Origin: Methylomonas fluvii
GTDB taxonomy: Bacteria > Pseudomonadota > Gammaproteobacteria > Methylococcales > Methylomonadaceae
Assembly (NCBI RefSeq): GCF_014850975.1
Contig: NZ_JACXST010000002.1
Location: 496,001 to 560,000, forward strand
Length of the DNA: 64,000 nt
Direction: 5' to 3'
Part shown: one piece after another, positions 1 to 8,691 of the stretch
Layout: each line of letters starts with the position of its first letter
How positions within the stretch are numbered: the first letter of the stretch is position 1
Notes under the pieces: generated by a model
Told to the model about the DNA's origin: nothing
The model's input: only the letters and a program-made list of their open reading frames with translations
Databases searched by the model: none
Made by a program: the position numbers and the translations under genes

Positions 1-40
1 ATTTTCAAAAATTATTAATAGAGATAAATTAGGCTTAAAT

Positions 41-409
41 TTAGCGACTTAAGGGCAACAACCTTACTCTTTCGCGCAATTCGTCGGCAACGATCAAAGC
101 ACCATTATCAAGCTCCGTTTTGAAGCGGTGCAACAATTCAATAGCTCTCGGTCCGAGCACTTGTGGTGAAATATTTTGGGTACGAATTTGAAACACGCTC
201 GGTGCTTCCACACCGGTCAACGCTAACAGCGCGCCAAAATCCAAATCGTGGGTAAATACCACGGCTTCATTTTCCCTGGCCCATTTAAATAACTGGACGT
301 CTGGAGCATCCGCAGGGCCGACTGTGGACCAGTGTACGGCATCGAACCCGGCTTGGTTTAGCACACCTGTCCAAGCAGGGGATAAATTCATGTCCAATAA
401 TATTTTCAC
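41..409 (-). CDS. DUF5615-type PIN-like toxin
   Basis: A 122-residue protein resembling the DUF5615 / Mut7-C-like PIN-fold family, usually annotated as the toxin of type II toxin-antitoxin pairs. It opens with 'KILLDMNLSP', the family pattern in which an acidic residue in the first strand helps bind metal, and has 'VVFTHDLDFGALLAL' near residues 50-65, matching the second conserved acidic cluster (T-x-D-x-D). The start is a GTG that overlaps the upstream DUF433 stop as GTGA, so the two are translationally coupled with the antitoxin first. Predicted role: a metal-dependent RNase held inactive by its partner. The family call comes from the residue pattern and the partner. Activity is not shown. 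Confidence 0.8.
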   Translation of the reverse strand: MKILLDMNLSPAWTGVLNQAGFDAVHWSTVGPADAPDVQLFKWARENEAVVFTHDLDFGALLALTGVEAPSVFQIRTQNISPQVLGPRAIELLHRFKTELDNGALIVADELRERVRLLPLSR

Positions 410-636
410 GCGGCATTCAATGGTAACTCAATCTCCTCGGCCCTCCACGCGGCGAAACGAAGGGCTTCCGTAACATCATCGGCTTCCAAATACGGGTACA
501 ACTCCAGTATCTGTTCGGTCGAATAGCCACTGGCTACCAAACCAACGAGCATTCCCGCTGTCACCCTTAGTCCTCGCAGACAGGGTTTTCCGCCCATCAC
601 CGTAGCGTCAAACGTAATCCGTGAAAAACCTTTCAT
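406..636 (-). CDS. DUF433 antitoxin
   Basis: A 76-residue DUF433 protein, the common partner of DUF5615 toxins. It has the family pattern 'GGKPCLRGLRVT' (residues 16-27) followed by a helical 'GYSTEQILELYPYLEADDV' segment of the kind seen in small DNA-binding antitoxins. The frame is open further upstream, but the ATG at 636 is preceded by a good ribosome site (GGAGGG, 5-nt spacing), so the shorter start is used. It overlaps the toxin gene by 4 nt. DUF433 antitoxins usually neutralise the toxin and repress their own operon; that role is inferred from the family. Confidence 0.8.
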   Translation of the reverse strand: MKGFSRITFDATVMGGKPCLRGLRVTAGMLVGLVASGYSTEQILELYPYLEADDVTEALRFAAWRAEEIELPLNAA

Positions 637-759
637 AGTCCCTCCAACAGTAAATTCAGAGCTTGAAGTAAAGCGGGAGCGTTTCCCTTTGAATGCCCAG
701 TGTGCGTCAATCAGTTTTAAGTAATGCGATAATCGCAACAATTAGGCTTGCAAATGCTA

Positions 760-930
760 TCACCAAAGAAGCGATTGCGATTTTGTCGCTTGAGCTAAAG
801 CACGCTCGGCCACGCGCCGACGCTCTTCTGCTCTAATCATTTCATGAACCCAAGGGTCTCCAGAATGCCCATACGCATCCACGAGCTCATGATCAGATAA
901 AGATGAAAATTCGTTGTTATTTTGTGTCAT
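760..930 (-). CDS. small hypothetical protein (56 aa)
   Basis: A 56-codon reading frame starting ATG with GGTGAG seven bases upstream and ending TGA at 760. The product is very hydrophilic: an acidic N-terminal half ('LSDHELVDAYG', 'GDPWVHEMIRAEERRR') and a basic, probably helical C-terminal half. I do not recognise the family. It lies in the gap between prfB and the DUF433/DUF5615 pair and on the same strand, so it could be a third member of that module or an unrelated small protein. Its charged, helical composition argues against random translation. Confidence 0.5.
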   Translation of the reverse strand: MTQNNNEFSSLSDHELVDAYGHSGDPWVHEMIRAEERRRVAERALAQATKSQSLLW

Positions 931-981
931 TCAAACTCACCAATCATGCTTTGGCGACGACGTAACTAATGATTATCAAAC

Positions 982-2079
982 TTACAACCCACTCTTCAAA
1001 CTAGCCTCAATAAACTGATCCAGCGCCCCATCCAATACCGCCTGGGTATTGCCGGTTTCGACGTTGGTACGTAGGTCCTTGATACGAGATTGATCCAAGA
1101 CATAAGAACGAATCTGGCTGCCCCAGCCGATGTCCGATTTGGAGTCTTCAATCGCCTGCAAGCCTTCGCTACGTTTCAGCATTTCCATCTCGTAGAGTTT
1201 GGCTTTCAGCTGCTTCATCGCCGTGTCTTTGTTTTTATGCTGCGATCTGTCGCTTTGGCATTGGGTCACAATACCGCTAGGGCCATGGGTAATCCGCACC
1301 GCTGATTCGGTTCGGTTGACGTGCTGACCACCGGCACCACTGGCGCGGTAAACGTCGATACGCAAATCCGCTGGATTGATGTCCACTTCAATGTCATCAT
1401 CGATTTCCGGTGAAACAAACACCGAAGCAAACGAAGTATGCCGGCGGTTGCCGGAATCGAACGGCGATTTGCGCACCAGACGATGCACCCCGGTTTCGGT
1501 ACGCAACCAGCCAAACGCATACGGGCCTTCAAATTTGATGGTCGCGCTCTTGATGCCGGCCACATCGCCAGGTGATTCCTCGATTAACTCAGTTTTAAAG
1601 CCTTTGGCCTCGCCCCAACGCAAATACATACGTTCGATCATGGATGCCCAATCCTGCGCCTCCGTGCCACCGGAACCCGCCTGAATATCCAAAAACGCAT
1701 TATTCGGGTCCATTTCCCCGGCGAACATGCGTTGAAATTCCAACGCCGCGACTTTCTTTTCGTACTCTTCAAGATCGGCGGCCACGGTATCGACGGTGTC
1801 CTCGTCGTTTTCTTCCACCGCCATCAACAGCAATTCTTCAGCGTCAGACAGACCTTGTTCCAGTTCTAGGATAGTGTTGACGATGCCTTCCAGCATCGCC
1901 CGTTCCTTGCCCATGGCTTGCGCTTGTTCCGGTTTGTTCCAGATCGCCGGATCTTCCAGCTCGCGCAGCACTTCCACCAAACGCTCACTTTTTGTATCGA
2001 AATCCAGATAGCTTTTCAGACCGGCGCTACGCTCACGCAGGTCGGCTATCTTGTATTTAATGGGATTAATTTCTTGCAT
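982..2079 (-). CDS. prfB: peptide chain release factor 2
   Basis: RF2, 365 residues, the same length as the E. coli protein. It recognises UGA and UAA and triggers peptide release on the ribosome. The stop-codon-reading motif SPF is in '[11 protein letters not shown]' near residue 205 and the catalytic GGQ in '[13 protein letters not shown]' near residue 250. The gene reads through in a single frame: the codons at the usual programmed +1 frameshift position (Leu25-Asp26) are CTG GAT, not CTT TGA C. The autoregulatory frameshift known from E. coli prfB is therefore absent. It lies 85 bp downstream of lgt on the same strand, at the end of the long minus-strand gene train. Confidence 0.97.
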   Translation of the reverse strand: MQEINPIKYKIADLRERSAGLKSYLDFDTKSERLVEVLRELEDPAIWNKPEQAQAMGKERAMLEGIVNTILELEQGLSDAEELLLMAVEENDEDTVDTVAADLEEYEKKVAALEFQRMFAGEMDPNNAFLDIQAGSGGTEAQDWASMIERMYLRWGEAKGFKTELIEESPGDVAGIKSATIKFEGPYAFGWLRTETGVHRLVRKSPFDSGNRRHTSFASVFVSPEIDDDIEVDINPADLRIDVYRASGAGGQHVNRTESAVRITHGPSGIVTQCQSDRSQHKNKDTAMKQLKAKLYEMEMLKRSEGLQAIEDSKSDIGWGSQIRSYVLDQSRIKDLRTNVETGNTQAVLDGALDQFIEASLKSGL

Positions 2080-2164
2080 GAACTCTCAAAACCGAAACGG
2101 ATACCCCAACGGGGCAGCATACGCCGGGCGGCCCCGGCGATTGAAAGTCGGGGATTATAAACGA

Positions 2165-2953
2165 TTAAGCGACAGGCTTGGGCTGATGGTTTTTCATAGC
2201 CCAAACGATACAACCAATGCCGGCCAGCACAAACGGTACACTGAGTAACTGGCCGGTGGTGAACATCACCCCGGTGTCGTACATGGCTTGCTCGGTTTTA
2301 AAGTATTCCAGGACAAACCGCACGCTGAACAGCATGCTGATGAAACAGCCAAACACAAAACCGGGTTTATCCGCGTGTTTTTTATAAATCGCCAGCGAAA
2401 TCCCATAAATCAGCAGATAACACGCCGCTTCGTAAAGCTGTACCGGATGGCGCGGCAGCGGATCGATCCGCGCAAACACCACCGCCCAGGGTTGTTCTGA
2501 CGGAATCCCCAAAATCTCCGAGTTGAAAAAATTACCGATGCGAATCAGCGCGCCGGCCAGGGCTGTGGGAATACTGACGCGATCCAATAACCAAAAATAC
2601 CCGTCGCCGTATTTACGCCGATATAGGTACAGGGCCAAAATGATACCCAGCGTCGCGCCGTGGCTGGCCAACCCGCCCTCCCAGACTGCCAGGATTTTCA
2701 GGGGGTGAGACAAATAATAAGCAGGATCGTAGAGCATGGTATGACCCAGGCGCGCACCGGAGATGGTGGCTATTACCATGTACCAAAGCAAGGTATCCAA
2801 CTCTTCGATATTTTTGCCTTCGCGCTGATAAATCCATTGCATGGTCAAAAAACTGCCGACGAAGCCGGATGCGAACATCAAGCCATACCAACGGATTTTC
2901 AAGAAGCCGAAGTCGACGAGAATAGGGTCTATATTCCAGATGAAGTGTTCCAT
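2165..2953 (-). CDS. lgt: prolipoprotein diacylglyceryl transferase
   Basis: Lgt, 262 residues, an integral inner-membrane enzyme that transfers diacylglycerol from phosphatidylglycerol to the lipobox cysteine of prolipoproteins. The family signatures are visible: 'GGLASHGATLG' near residue 95, 'RIGNFFNSEILG' near residues 138-149 (the Lgt signature region), and 'RHPVQLYEA' near residue 170. Hydrophobic segments recur along the whole length, consistent with the seven-helix topology. The gene follows the Rieske ferredoxin gene after about 95 bp and precedes prfB, all on the minus strand. Confidence 0.96.
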   Translation of the reverse strand: MEHFIWNIDPILVDFGFLKIRWYGLMFASGFVGSFLTMQWIYQREGKNIEELDTLLWYMVIATISGARLGHTMLYDPAYYLSHPLKILAVWEGGLASHGATLGIILALYLYRRKYGDGYFWLLDRVSIPTALAGALIRIGNFFNSEILGIPSEQPWAVVFARIDPLPRHPVQLYEAACYLLIYGISLAIYKKHADKPGFVFGCFISMLFSVRFVLEYFKTEQAMYDTGVMFTTGQLLSVPFVLAGIGCIVWAMKNHQPKPVA

Positions 2954-3048
2954 GATGATGCGGGAGTGGTTACCGTTGAATCGGGAAAGAGCGGGAATTC
3001 TAACGCCGACTGGTTTTTTTCGCCGTTTATCTTTTGCCTAGCGCCGTT

Positions 3049-3363
3049 TTAGTTCGGATTCTCGACTTGTATCCTGCCGTCCACTATCCGCACCGCAAAG
3101 GTGGTCACATCTTCATAGGCCGGCGCGCATTTTACCGCGCCGGTTTTCACGCAAAACCGGGCGCCGTGGCGTGGACAGATGATTTCATCGCCGTCCAGCT
3201 CGCCACTGGCGATTTCAGCACCATCGTGGGTGCAGACATCTTCGATCGCGTAACATTGATCGTCGATTTTAAAAATCGCCACATCGGTGCCATCGACATC
3301 GACCACGACATGCTCACCGTTTGCCAGCGCCGCTTCGGCTACCACATCAATCCAATCACTCAT
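3049..3363 (-). CDS. Rieske [2Fe-2S] ferredoxin
   Basis: A soluble 104-residue Rieske-type ferredoxin resembling the ferredoxin subunits of non-heme iron oxygenases. The cluster ligands are complete: Cys44 and His46 in 'VCTHDG', Cys63 and His66 in 'CPRHGARF'. There is no signal peptide or membrane segment, so it acts in the cytoplasm. Ferredoxins of this type are often found behind SUF genes in proteobacteria; here it follows rsmJ, 35 bp downstream. Likely an electron-transfer partner for iron-sulfur assembly or an unidentified oxygenase; the partner cannot be read from the sequence. Confidence 0.9.
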   Translation of the reverse strand: MSDWIDVVAEAALANGEHVVVDVDGTDVAIFKIDDQCYAIEDVCTHDGAEIASGELDGDEIICPRHGARFCVKTGAVKCAPAYEDVTTFAVRIVDGRIQVENPN

Positions 3364-3398
3364 GCTTGCCTCGTTTCGCTTGGGCTGCGTCTGCCCAT

Positions 3399-4169
3399 TT
3401 ATTTTAGATATACGTCGTATCGGAGCAATTTGCCCTGATAAGTTTCGCTAGGCTTGCCGCCCAGCGGCTCCGCATAATCGGGACTTTTAACGACCACCCG
3501 CTTGCCGGTCGCCTGCCAGGCCGCCTCGAACAAATCGGCCCTATCCAGGTCATCACCCAAAATATCGCGCAGTATGGCCATGGATTTACGCGTTGCTGCC
3601 GTTTGCTTGCGCTTGGCTGGAAACATCGGGTCCAGGTAAATACAATCCGGCTTATCCGATAAACCTGCTAGTAATTCGATGGCATTTCCCAGCATTAACT
3701 TTGGGGTTTGCAACTGCCGGTTTAGCACCCAATCCTTCTGTGCCAAGCGCTGAAAACCATCGGCAATCAGCTCGGCCATCACCGGCGAGCGCTCAATACA
3801 GCTCACCTCGTACCCCATACGAAACAAGGCCAAACTATCTTGAGCCCAGCCCGTGGTAGCATCGATGACGCTTTTGGTTTTCTTGCCGATGGCCTGCGCC
3901 AACAAGTCTTTTTTAGGGGCTGGGTAGGAATGCTGCTCGCCGGGGCGCGGATCGACATCGACCGCCAAACCGCCTTTTTTCAGGGTTTGTTTATCCAATA
4001 ACTTCAGACAACCATCCCGATAACAAAGGAAGAACGTTTGCGGGACTTCAGTCGGCGGATTTTGCAAAGCCCAGATGGGCCAACCCAAACGCTCGGCTAG
4101 TGCCCGACTAGCGGACAACACCGAGTCATCGGCATAAACTACCGCCCCCTGTTCGGACAAACTCGTCAC
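3399..4169 (-). CDS. rsmJ: 16S rRNA (guanine(1516)-N(2))-methyltransferase
   Basis: A 256-residue protein matching RsmJ (YhiQ), the SAM-dependent enzyme that methylates G1516 of 16S rRNA. The SAM-binding loop is 'DATTGWAQDSLALF' near residue 102 and the catalytic DPxF-type motif is 'YLDPMFPAKRKQT' near residue 180. It begins 10 bp after the sufU stop, so it is very probably cotranscribed with the sufSU end of the SUF locus, an association with no obvious functional logic. Confidence 0.93.
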   Translation of the reverse strand: MTSLSEQGAVVYADDSVLSASRALAERLGWPIWALQNPPTEVPQTFFLCYRDGCLKLLDKQTLKKGGLAVDVDPRPGEQHSYPAPKKDLLAQAIGKKTKSVIDATTGWAQDSLALFRMGYEVSCIERSPVMAELIADGFQRLAQKDWVLNRQLQTPKLMLGNAIELLAGLSDKPDCIYLDPMFPAKRKQTAATRKSMAILRDILGDDLDRADLFEAAWQATGKRVVVKSPDYAEPLGGKPSETYQGKLLRYDVYLK

Positions 4170-4179
4170 TCGGGATAGC

Positions 4180-4632
4180 TTACTCGGTGGAAATCGACTG
4201 AGCTTCGTTTTTCAAAGCGGCATCCAAGGTATGCCAAGCCAAAGTCGCGCATTTCACCCTGGCAGGATATTCGCGCACGCCGGCCAACACCGCCAGTTTA
4301 CCGATGGCTTCCAGATTGATTTCCTCGGTTTTGCCGGTGGTCATTTCGTGGAATTGCTTGAACAAGGCTTCCGCTTCGTCCTCGGTTTTACCCTTGACGA
4401 TTTCAGTCATCAAGGACACTGAGGCCGTGGAAATCGCGCAGCCGGAGCCTTGGAAACTGGCATCGCTGATCACGTGATCGTCGATTTTCAAAAACAGCGT
4501 CAGCCTATCGCCGCACAAAGGATTGAAACCTTCCACTTGGCGATTGGCATTATCCATCACCCGAAAATTGCGCGGATTGCGGTTGTGGTCGAATATGACC
4601 TCTTGGTATAGATCGCGTAAATCTTCAAACAT
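4180..4632 (-). CDS. sufU: SUF scaffold / sulfur transfer protein SufU
   Basis: A 150-residue SufU-family protein. The frame is open upstream into sufS, but the ATG at 4632 shares a base with the sufS stop (TAATG), which is the natural coupled start. The metal ligand set is complete: Cys40 and Asp42 in 'NPLCGDRL', Cys65 in 'GSGCAIS' and Cys128 in 'RVKCATLAW'. The extra segment around residues 80-105 between the second and third ligand separates SufU from IscU. In Firmicutes SufU is a zinc-dependent sulfur acceptor for SufS rather than a scaffold. Many gammaproteobacteria use SufE for this step, and no sufE is present here. Confidence 0.93.
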   Translation of the reverse strand: MFEDLRDLYQEVIFDHNRNPRNFRVMDNANRQVEGFNPLCGDRLTLFLKIDDHVISDASFQGSGCAISTASVSLMTEIVKGKTEDEAEALFKQFHEMTTGKTEEINLEAIGKLAVLAGVREYPARVKCATLAWHTLDAALKNEAQSISTE

Positions 4633-5855
4633 TAGCCGAACACCTCTATTAGGGACTTGATGCCTTGCATCAACACATCGATTTCTTGGCGGGTATTGTA
4701 CATGGCAAACGAGGCCCGCGCCGTGGCGGGTACGCCGTAAAAATCCATCACCGGCATCGCGCAATGGTGACCGGCGCGGATGGCGATGCCCAAACTGTCC
4801 AGCATGGTGCCTATGTCGTGTGGGTGAATCCGGTCTAGCGTGAACGACAGGATGCCGCCCTTGTGGGCCGCCTGACCGATGATATTGAGACTCTTGATCT
4901 GCTCGGCTTGCTGCGTCGCGTAATCCAGTAATTCAGCTTCATAGGCGGCGATTTTATCCATACCAATCGCGGTGACGTAATCGATAGCCGCACCCAAACC
5001 GATAATTTCGGCGATGGCCGGCGTGCCGGCTTCGAACTTATGCGGCAGACCGGCGTACTCGGTTTTTTCGAAGGTCACCTGCCGAATCATATCGCCACCG
5101 CCCTGGTAGGGCGGCATGGCTTCCAGCAAAGCCTGCTTGCCGTAAAGCACACCAGTGCCGGACGGTCCGTAAATCTTGTGGCCGGAAAACACGTAAAAAT
5201 CGCAATCCAAGGCTTGTACATCCACCGCCATATGCGGAATCGCCTGGGCACCATCCAATAACACCGGAATGTTTTTGGCATGGGCCGCGGCAATAATCTG
5301 CTCTACCGGATTGATCGTACCCAGCGCATTGGACATTTGAGTGATCGCCACTAGCTTGGTTTTGGCGTTCAACAATTGTTCAAACTCGTCAAACAACAAC
5401 TCCCCTTGCTGATTCATCGGAGCAACTCTTAGAAACGCGCCGATCTGCTGGCAAAGCATTTGCCAAGGCACGATATTGGCGTGATGCTCCATCGCGCTGA
5501 TGACAATTTCATCGCCGGCTTTGAGTTGCGATTTGCCGTAGCTTTGCGCGACCAGATTGATCGCCTCGGTGGCACCGCGCACGAAGATGATTTCCTTCGT
5601 GCTGGCGGCATTGATGAACGCCCTGACCTTTTCCCGCGCCCCTTCAAACTTATCCGTGGCGCGAACGCTTAAGGTGTGCACGCCGCGATGGATGTTGGCG
5701 TATTCATGGCTATAGGTGTGCACGATGCTGTCGATGACCGCTTGCGGCTTCTGGCAACTGGCGGCGTTATCCAAATAAACCAAGGGCTTGTTACGGATGG
5801 TTTCGCCGAGAATGGGGAAATCGGCGCGGATTTGTTCGATTGGAAATGTGCTCAT
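4632..5855 (-). CDS. sufS: cysteine desulfurase SufS
   Basis: A 407-residue group II cysteine desulfurase. It removes sulfur from cysteine as a persulfide on the catalytic cysteine using PLP. The PLP lysine is Lys227 in 'VFSGHKIYGPSG', and the catalytic cysteine is Cys365 in 'RAGHHCAMPVM'; the cysteine sits in the short-loop context typical of SufS rather than IscS. It overlaps sufU by one base. Upstream it is separated from sufD by an oppositely oriented Uma2 gene, so it probably has its own promoter in the 80-bp divergent gap at 5856-5935. Confidence 0.97.
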   Translation of the reverse strand: MSTFPIEQIRADFPILGETIRNKPLVYLDNAASCQKPQAVIDSIVHTYSHEYANIHRGVHTLSVRATDKFEGAREKVRAFINAASTKEIIFVRGATEAINLVAQSYGKSQLKAGDEIVISAMEHHANIVPWQMLCQQIGAFLRVAPMNQQGELLFDEFEQLLNAKTKLVAITQMSNALGTINPVEQIIAAAHAKNIPVLLDGAQAIPHMAVDVQALDCDFYVFSGHKIYGPSGTGVLYGKQALLEAMPPYQGGGDMIRQVTFEKTEYAGLPHKFEAGTPAIAEIIGLGAAIDYVTAIGMDKIAAYEAELLDYATQQAEQIKSLNIIGQAAHKGGILSFTLDRIHPHDIGTMLDSLGIAIRAGHHCAMPVMDFYGVPATARASFAMYNTRQEIDVLMQGIKSLIEVFG

Positions 5856-5899
5856 CGCTAACTATTTGGTTTAATTGATTTGGTCTGTACTAAACATTA

Positions 5900-5918
5900 G
5901 AATCGAGTAAGTCGATTC
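5900..5918. promoter_or_regulatory. inverted repeat in the sufS/uma2 divergent gap
   Basis: GAATCGA and TCGATTC form a perfect 7-bp inverted repeat around a 5-nt centre (GTAAG). It lies in the only 80 bp available for the promoters of sufS (minus) and the Uma2 gene (plus). Its place and symmetry suggest an operator for one or both genes; no known regulator consensus is recognised. Confidence 0.4.
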
Positions 5919-5935
5919 GTTAATTGGATAAAACT

Positions 5936-6496
5936 ATGGTTGCCGTCTTTCCGCAGAAACACCTCACGGACATTGCCGAGTGGCATCGCATGGGCGAGGC
6001 CGGAATTTTTCCGCCCGAAAGCCGCTTGGAACTCATCGAAGGAGAAATTCTCACTATGTCACCGATAGGGTTTAATCATGCCAGTCACGTCAGTCGTTTA
6101 ACTCGCTATTTCATCCGGTTACTGGATGACGGCGTATCGGTTCGCATACAAAGCCCCATTCAATTGGGCGACTTATCCGAACCGGAACCTGATTTAGTGT
6201 TAGCCAAAGCGGATACCGCCGACTACACCACCCGCCACCCTAGCGCTGCCGACGTCTTGCTACTGGTAGAAGTCTCCGACAGCACGCTGCGCTTCGACCG
6301 CACTCAAAAACTGCGGCTGTATGCCACCCACGGCATTACCGAATACTGGATCGTCAACCTGATCGACCAGTGCCTGGAAGTGTATCGGCAACCGCAAGAC
6401 GGCGACTATCTGGATAAATCGGTACTGACAAAAGCCGATAGCATCGATCTATTGGCGTTACCGGCGCTTCAGGTCTCGGTCGCGGCTATCTTATAA
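5936..6496 (+). CDS. Uma2 family PD-(D/E)XK nuclease-like protein
   Basis: A 186-residue Uma2 (DUF820) protein of the restriction-endonuclease-like fold. Visible family landmarks are 'RLELIEGEI' near the N-terminus, 'SEPEPDLVLAK' (the E-P-D-L-V catalytic strand), 'VLLLVEVSDSTLRFDRTQKLRLYA' region with the E-x-S-x-S ... K pattern, and 'ITEYWIVNLIDQCLEVYR'. The ATG at 5936 is taken; an in-frame TTG at 5924 is an alternative, and neither has a strong ribosome site. The gene is on the plus strand inside a minus-strand SUF locus, diverging from sufS and overlapping the sufD stop tail-to-tail by 6 bp. The family is abundant in cyanobacteria and some proteobacteria; its role is unknown. Confidence 0.85.
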   Translation: MVAVFPQKHLTDIAEWHRMGEAGIFPPESRLELIEGEILTMSPIGFNHASHVSRLTRYFIRLLDDGVSVRIQSPIQLGDLSEPEPDLVLAKADTADYTTRHPSAADVLLLVEVSDSTLRFDRTQKLRLYATHGITEYWIVNLIDQCLEVYRQPQDGDYLDKSVLTKADSIDLLALPALQVSVAAIL

Positions 6497-7780
6497 ACTG
6501 ATCGCCGGAAACCGCTCTAATAACTCTTTCAGCAGCAAGGCTTTCAATTCGGCGTTCTCGACCTTATCCACCATCTCATTGGCAAACGCAAACGTCAGAA
6601 TGTTTCTCGCCGTGGCTTCATCAATGCCGCGCGATTGCAGATAAAACACCGACTTTTCTTCCAACTGCCCTACCGTCACGCCGTGCGAACATTTCACATC
6701 GTCGGCATAAATCTCCAACTGCGGTTTGGTGTCCACTTCGGCATCCGCCGATAACAGCAGGTTGCGGTTGTTCATTTCCGAATCGGTACGCTGCGCATCC
6801 TCGGCGACGATCACCCGACCTTGAAACACCCCGCGCGCCTTGTTATCCAACACGCCTTTATAAAATTCGCGGCTAATGCCGTGCGGTTTTAGATGGTTAA
6901 TGCGAGTGTGGTTATCGATATGCTGGCGCTTGCCGGCCACAAACAAACCGTTCAAGGAACATTCCGCGGCGGTATCCAGATCGCTATGAATATCGCTGCG
7001 CGCCAAGCCACTGCCCAGCGCAAAATTATGATGCATAAAACGGCTATCCCGCGCCTGTTTCACGTAAGTACCGCCAAAATGTTGGGCTTTTTCAGCTTCG
7101 AGTTGCACTTTATACAGCGTCAACGCGGCATTGCCAGCCAGCAAGCACTCGTTAACCGAGGCGGTGAAATAGCTATCGACGCTACCGACATAGGTTTCGA
7201 TAATTTCTGCTTCCGCCTGCTCATTCAGGACAAACAAATTACGGGTTGCCGCCAGCGCATCGGCTTGGGTCACCAAATGCAGAATCTGCAATGGCCGATC
7301 CAACTGCTGCTTGGCCGCCACGTCAATCACCACGCCGTCGGTAAACCAGGCGTTATTGAACGCCACCAAATTGTGTTCGGCGCTAGTCACAGCCTGACCC
7401 AAGCGGCTTTCCAGCCATGCCGGATTATCTTGCAAAGCTTGTTTCAGACTCGACACAGACACTTTGCCAGCCAGGTCTTGCAGTCGCGACAAGGATGCGG
7501 AAAATTGGCCATTAACCAACACCACACTGGCAGCATCGTCCAAACGATAGCGGTTCAACCAATCTTCATCGACAAGCTGGTTGGCACTGGGTACAAACAC
7601 GGTTTTATTCAGCGCAGACAGATTGGTATAGCGCCATTCTTCCTCACGATTGCCGGGAAAACCGTTGACCGCGAAAGTCTGCAAGGCCTGATTTCTGAAA
7701 CCTTGCAACCAAGGCAAATCAAATCCCGGCAGACTCGCCGCCAACTCGGGATACGATGTCAAATATGCCGCGCCACTCAT
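6491..7780 (-). CDS. sufD: SUF scaffold subunit SufD
   Basis: A 429-residue SufD, the paralog of SufB that joins it in the SufBC2D scaffold where new Fe-S clusters are built. The N-terminal region has the usual '[12 protein letters not shown]' (near residue 44), and the C-terminal half is the repetitive beta-helix with 'HNRGVFQG'-like and '[12 protein letters not shown]' segments near residues 312 and 364. The ATG overlaps the sufC stop as ATGA, so sufC and sufD are translationally coupled. Its 3' end meets the opposing Uma2 gene with a 6-bp overlap, leaving no room for a terminator. Confidence 0.96.
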   Translation of the reverse strand: MSGAAYLTSYPELAASLPGFDLPWLQGFRNQALQTFAVNGFPGNREEEWRYTNLSALNKTVFVPSANQLVDEDWLNRYRLDDAASVVLVNGQFSASLSRLQDLAGKVSVSSLKQALQDNPAWLESRLGQAVTSAEHNLVAFNNAWFTDGVVIDVAAKQQLDRPLQILHLVTQADALAATRNLFVLNEQAEAEIIETYVGSVDSYFTASVNECLLAGNAALTLYKVQLEAEKAQHFGGTYVKQARDSRFMHHNFALGSGLARSDIHSDLDTAAECSLNGLFVAGKRQHIDNHTRINHLKPHGISREFYKGVLDNKARGVFQGRVIVAEDAQRTDSEMNNRNLLLSADAEVDTKPQLEIYADDVKCSHGVTVGQLEEKSVFYLQSRGIDEATARNILTFAFANEMVDKVENAELKALLLKELLERFPAISL

Positions 7781-8526
7781 GCCGCTTGCCCTTCCAGCCA
7801 GCTGTAGCCGCGCTCTTCCAATTCCAGCGCCAGTTCCGGGCCACCGGATTTGACGATTTTGCCGTCCGCCAATACATGCACCACATCGGGTTTGATGTAA
7901 TCCAACAGCCGTTGGTAATGGGTAATCATCAGGAACGAGCGCTCAGCATTGCGCAAGGAGTTGACGCCTTCGGAGACTATACGCAAGGCATCGATGTCCA
8001 GGCCAGAATCGGTCTCGTCCAAAATGCACAATTTGGGCTCCAATATGGCCGCTTGCAAGATTTCATTACGTTTCTTTTCGCCACCGGAAAAGCCTTCGTT
8101 AACCGCGCGGTACAAAAACTTTTCGTCCATTTGCAACAGTTTGACCTTGCTTTTGACGATGGTCAGAAAATCCATCGCATCCACTTCAGGTAGGCCGTGA
8201 TGCTTGCGCATCGCATTCAACGCGGCTTTTAAAAGGTAGATATTGCTGACGCCGGGAATTTCCACCGGATATTGAAAGGCCAGAAACACGCCTTCGCGAG
8301 CGCGGATTTCCGGGGCCAATTCCAGCAAGTCTTTGCCTTGGTAAGTCACGCTGCCTTCGGTGACGGTATACCCGGCCTTGCCGGACAACACATGCGATAA
8401 GGTACTCTTGCCGGCGCCGTTGGGGCCCATGATGGCGTGGACTTCGCCTGGGTTTATGTCCAGAGTTAGGCCTTTTAATATGGGTTTGTCGTTGATGGAT
8501 ACGTGGAGATTTTTGATGCTGAGCAT
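7777..8526 (-). CDS. sufC: SUF ABC-type ATPase SufC
   Basis: A 249-residue ABC ATPase that powers the SufBCD scaffold. Walker A is 'GPNGAGKST', the signature is '[11 protein letters not shown]' (SufC-type), and Walker B is '[12 protein letters not shown]'. There is no membrane domain, as expected for this soluble complex. A GTG at 8538 is also in frame, but the ATG at 8526 has AGGTGA eight bases upstream and gives the usual 'MLSIKNLHV' N-terminus. Upstream lies 1.8 kb of repeat-rich DNA that separates it from hicAB and sufB, so it may need its own promoter. Confidence 0.95.
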   Translation of the reverse strand: MLSIKNLHVSINDKPILKGLTLDINPGEVHAIMGPNGAGKSTLSHVLSGKAGYTVTEGSVTYQGKDLLELAPEIRAREGVFLAFQYPVEIPGVSNIYLLKAALNAMRKHHGLPEVDAMDFLTIVKSKVKLLQMDEKFLYRAVNEGFSGGEKKRNEILQAAILEPKLCILDETDSGLDIDALRIVSEGVNSLRNAERSFLMITHYQRLLDYIKPDVVHVLADGKIVKSGGPELALELEERGYSWLEGQAA

Positions 8527-8570
8527 ACGTTTGGTCACCTAAGTTTTTTAAATAATTCCGAACCTTATCG

Positions 8571-8616
8571 TTCCCACGCTCCGGCGTGGGAATGCAGTTG
8601 TCGACGCTCCAGCGTC
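8571..8616. repeat. tandem small palindromes (GTTCCCACGC type)
   Basis: Two short palindromes lie side by side: TTCCCACGC/GCGTGGGAA (8571-8579 and 8584-8592, 4-nt loop) and GACGCT/AGCGTC (8603-8608 and 8611-8616, 2-nt loop). The first matches a motif I know as a widely scattered gammaproteobacterial intergenic palindrome. The second recurs in reverse complement at 10301-10314, on the far side of the island, so it belongs to the inverted repeat mosaic. Confidence 0.7.
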
Positions 8617-8691
8617 AGCGCAAGCTAGTTTTTAAACCACGCTTTTAAATTCGTTAATAAATAGGTTTCGCTAACGCGAAGCTTATTTAAA

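Noticed and set aside
2090..2160. GC-rich palindrome CGCCGGG/CCCGGCG downstream of lgt
   Set aside because: The stem is present, but no U-run follows on the minus strand, so it was not called a terminator.
6893..7807. Plus-strand open frame of 304 codons opposite sufD
   Set aside because: Antisense shadow of the certain sufD gene.
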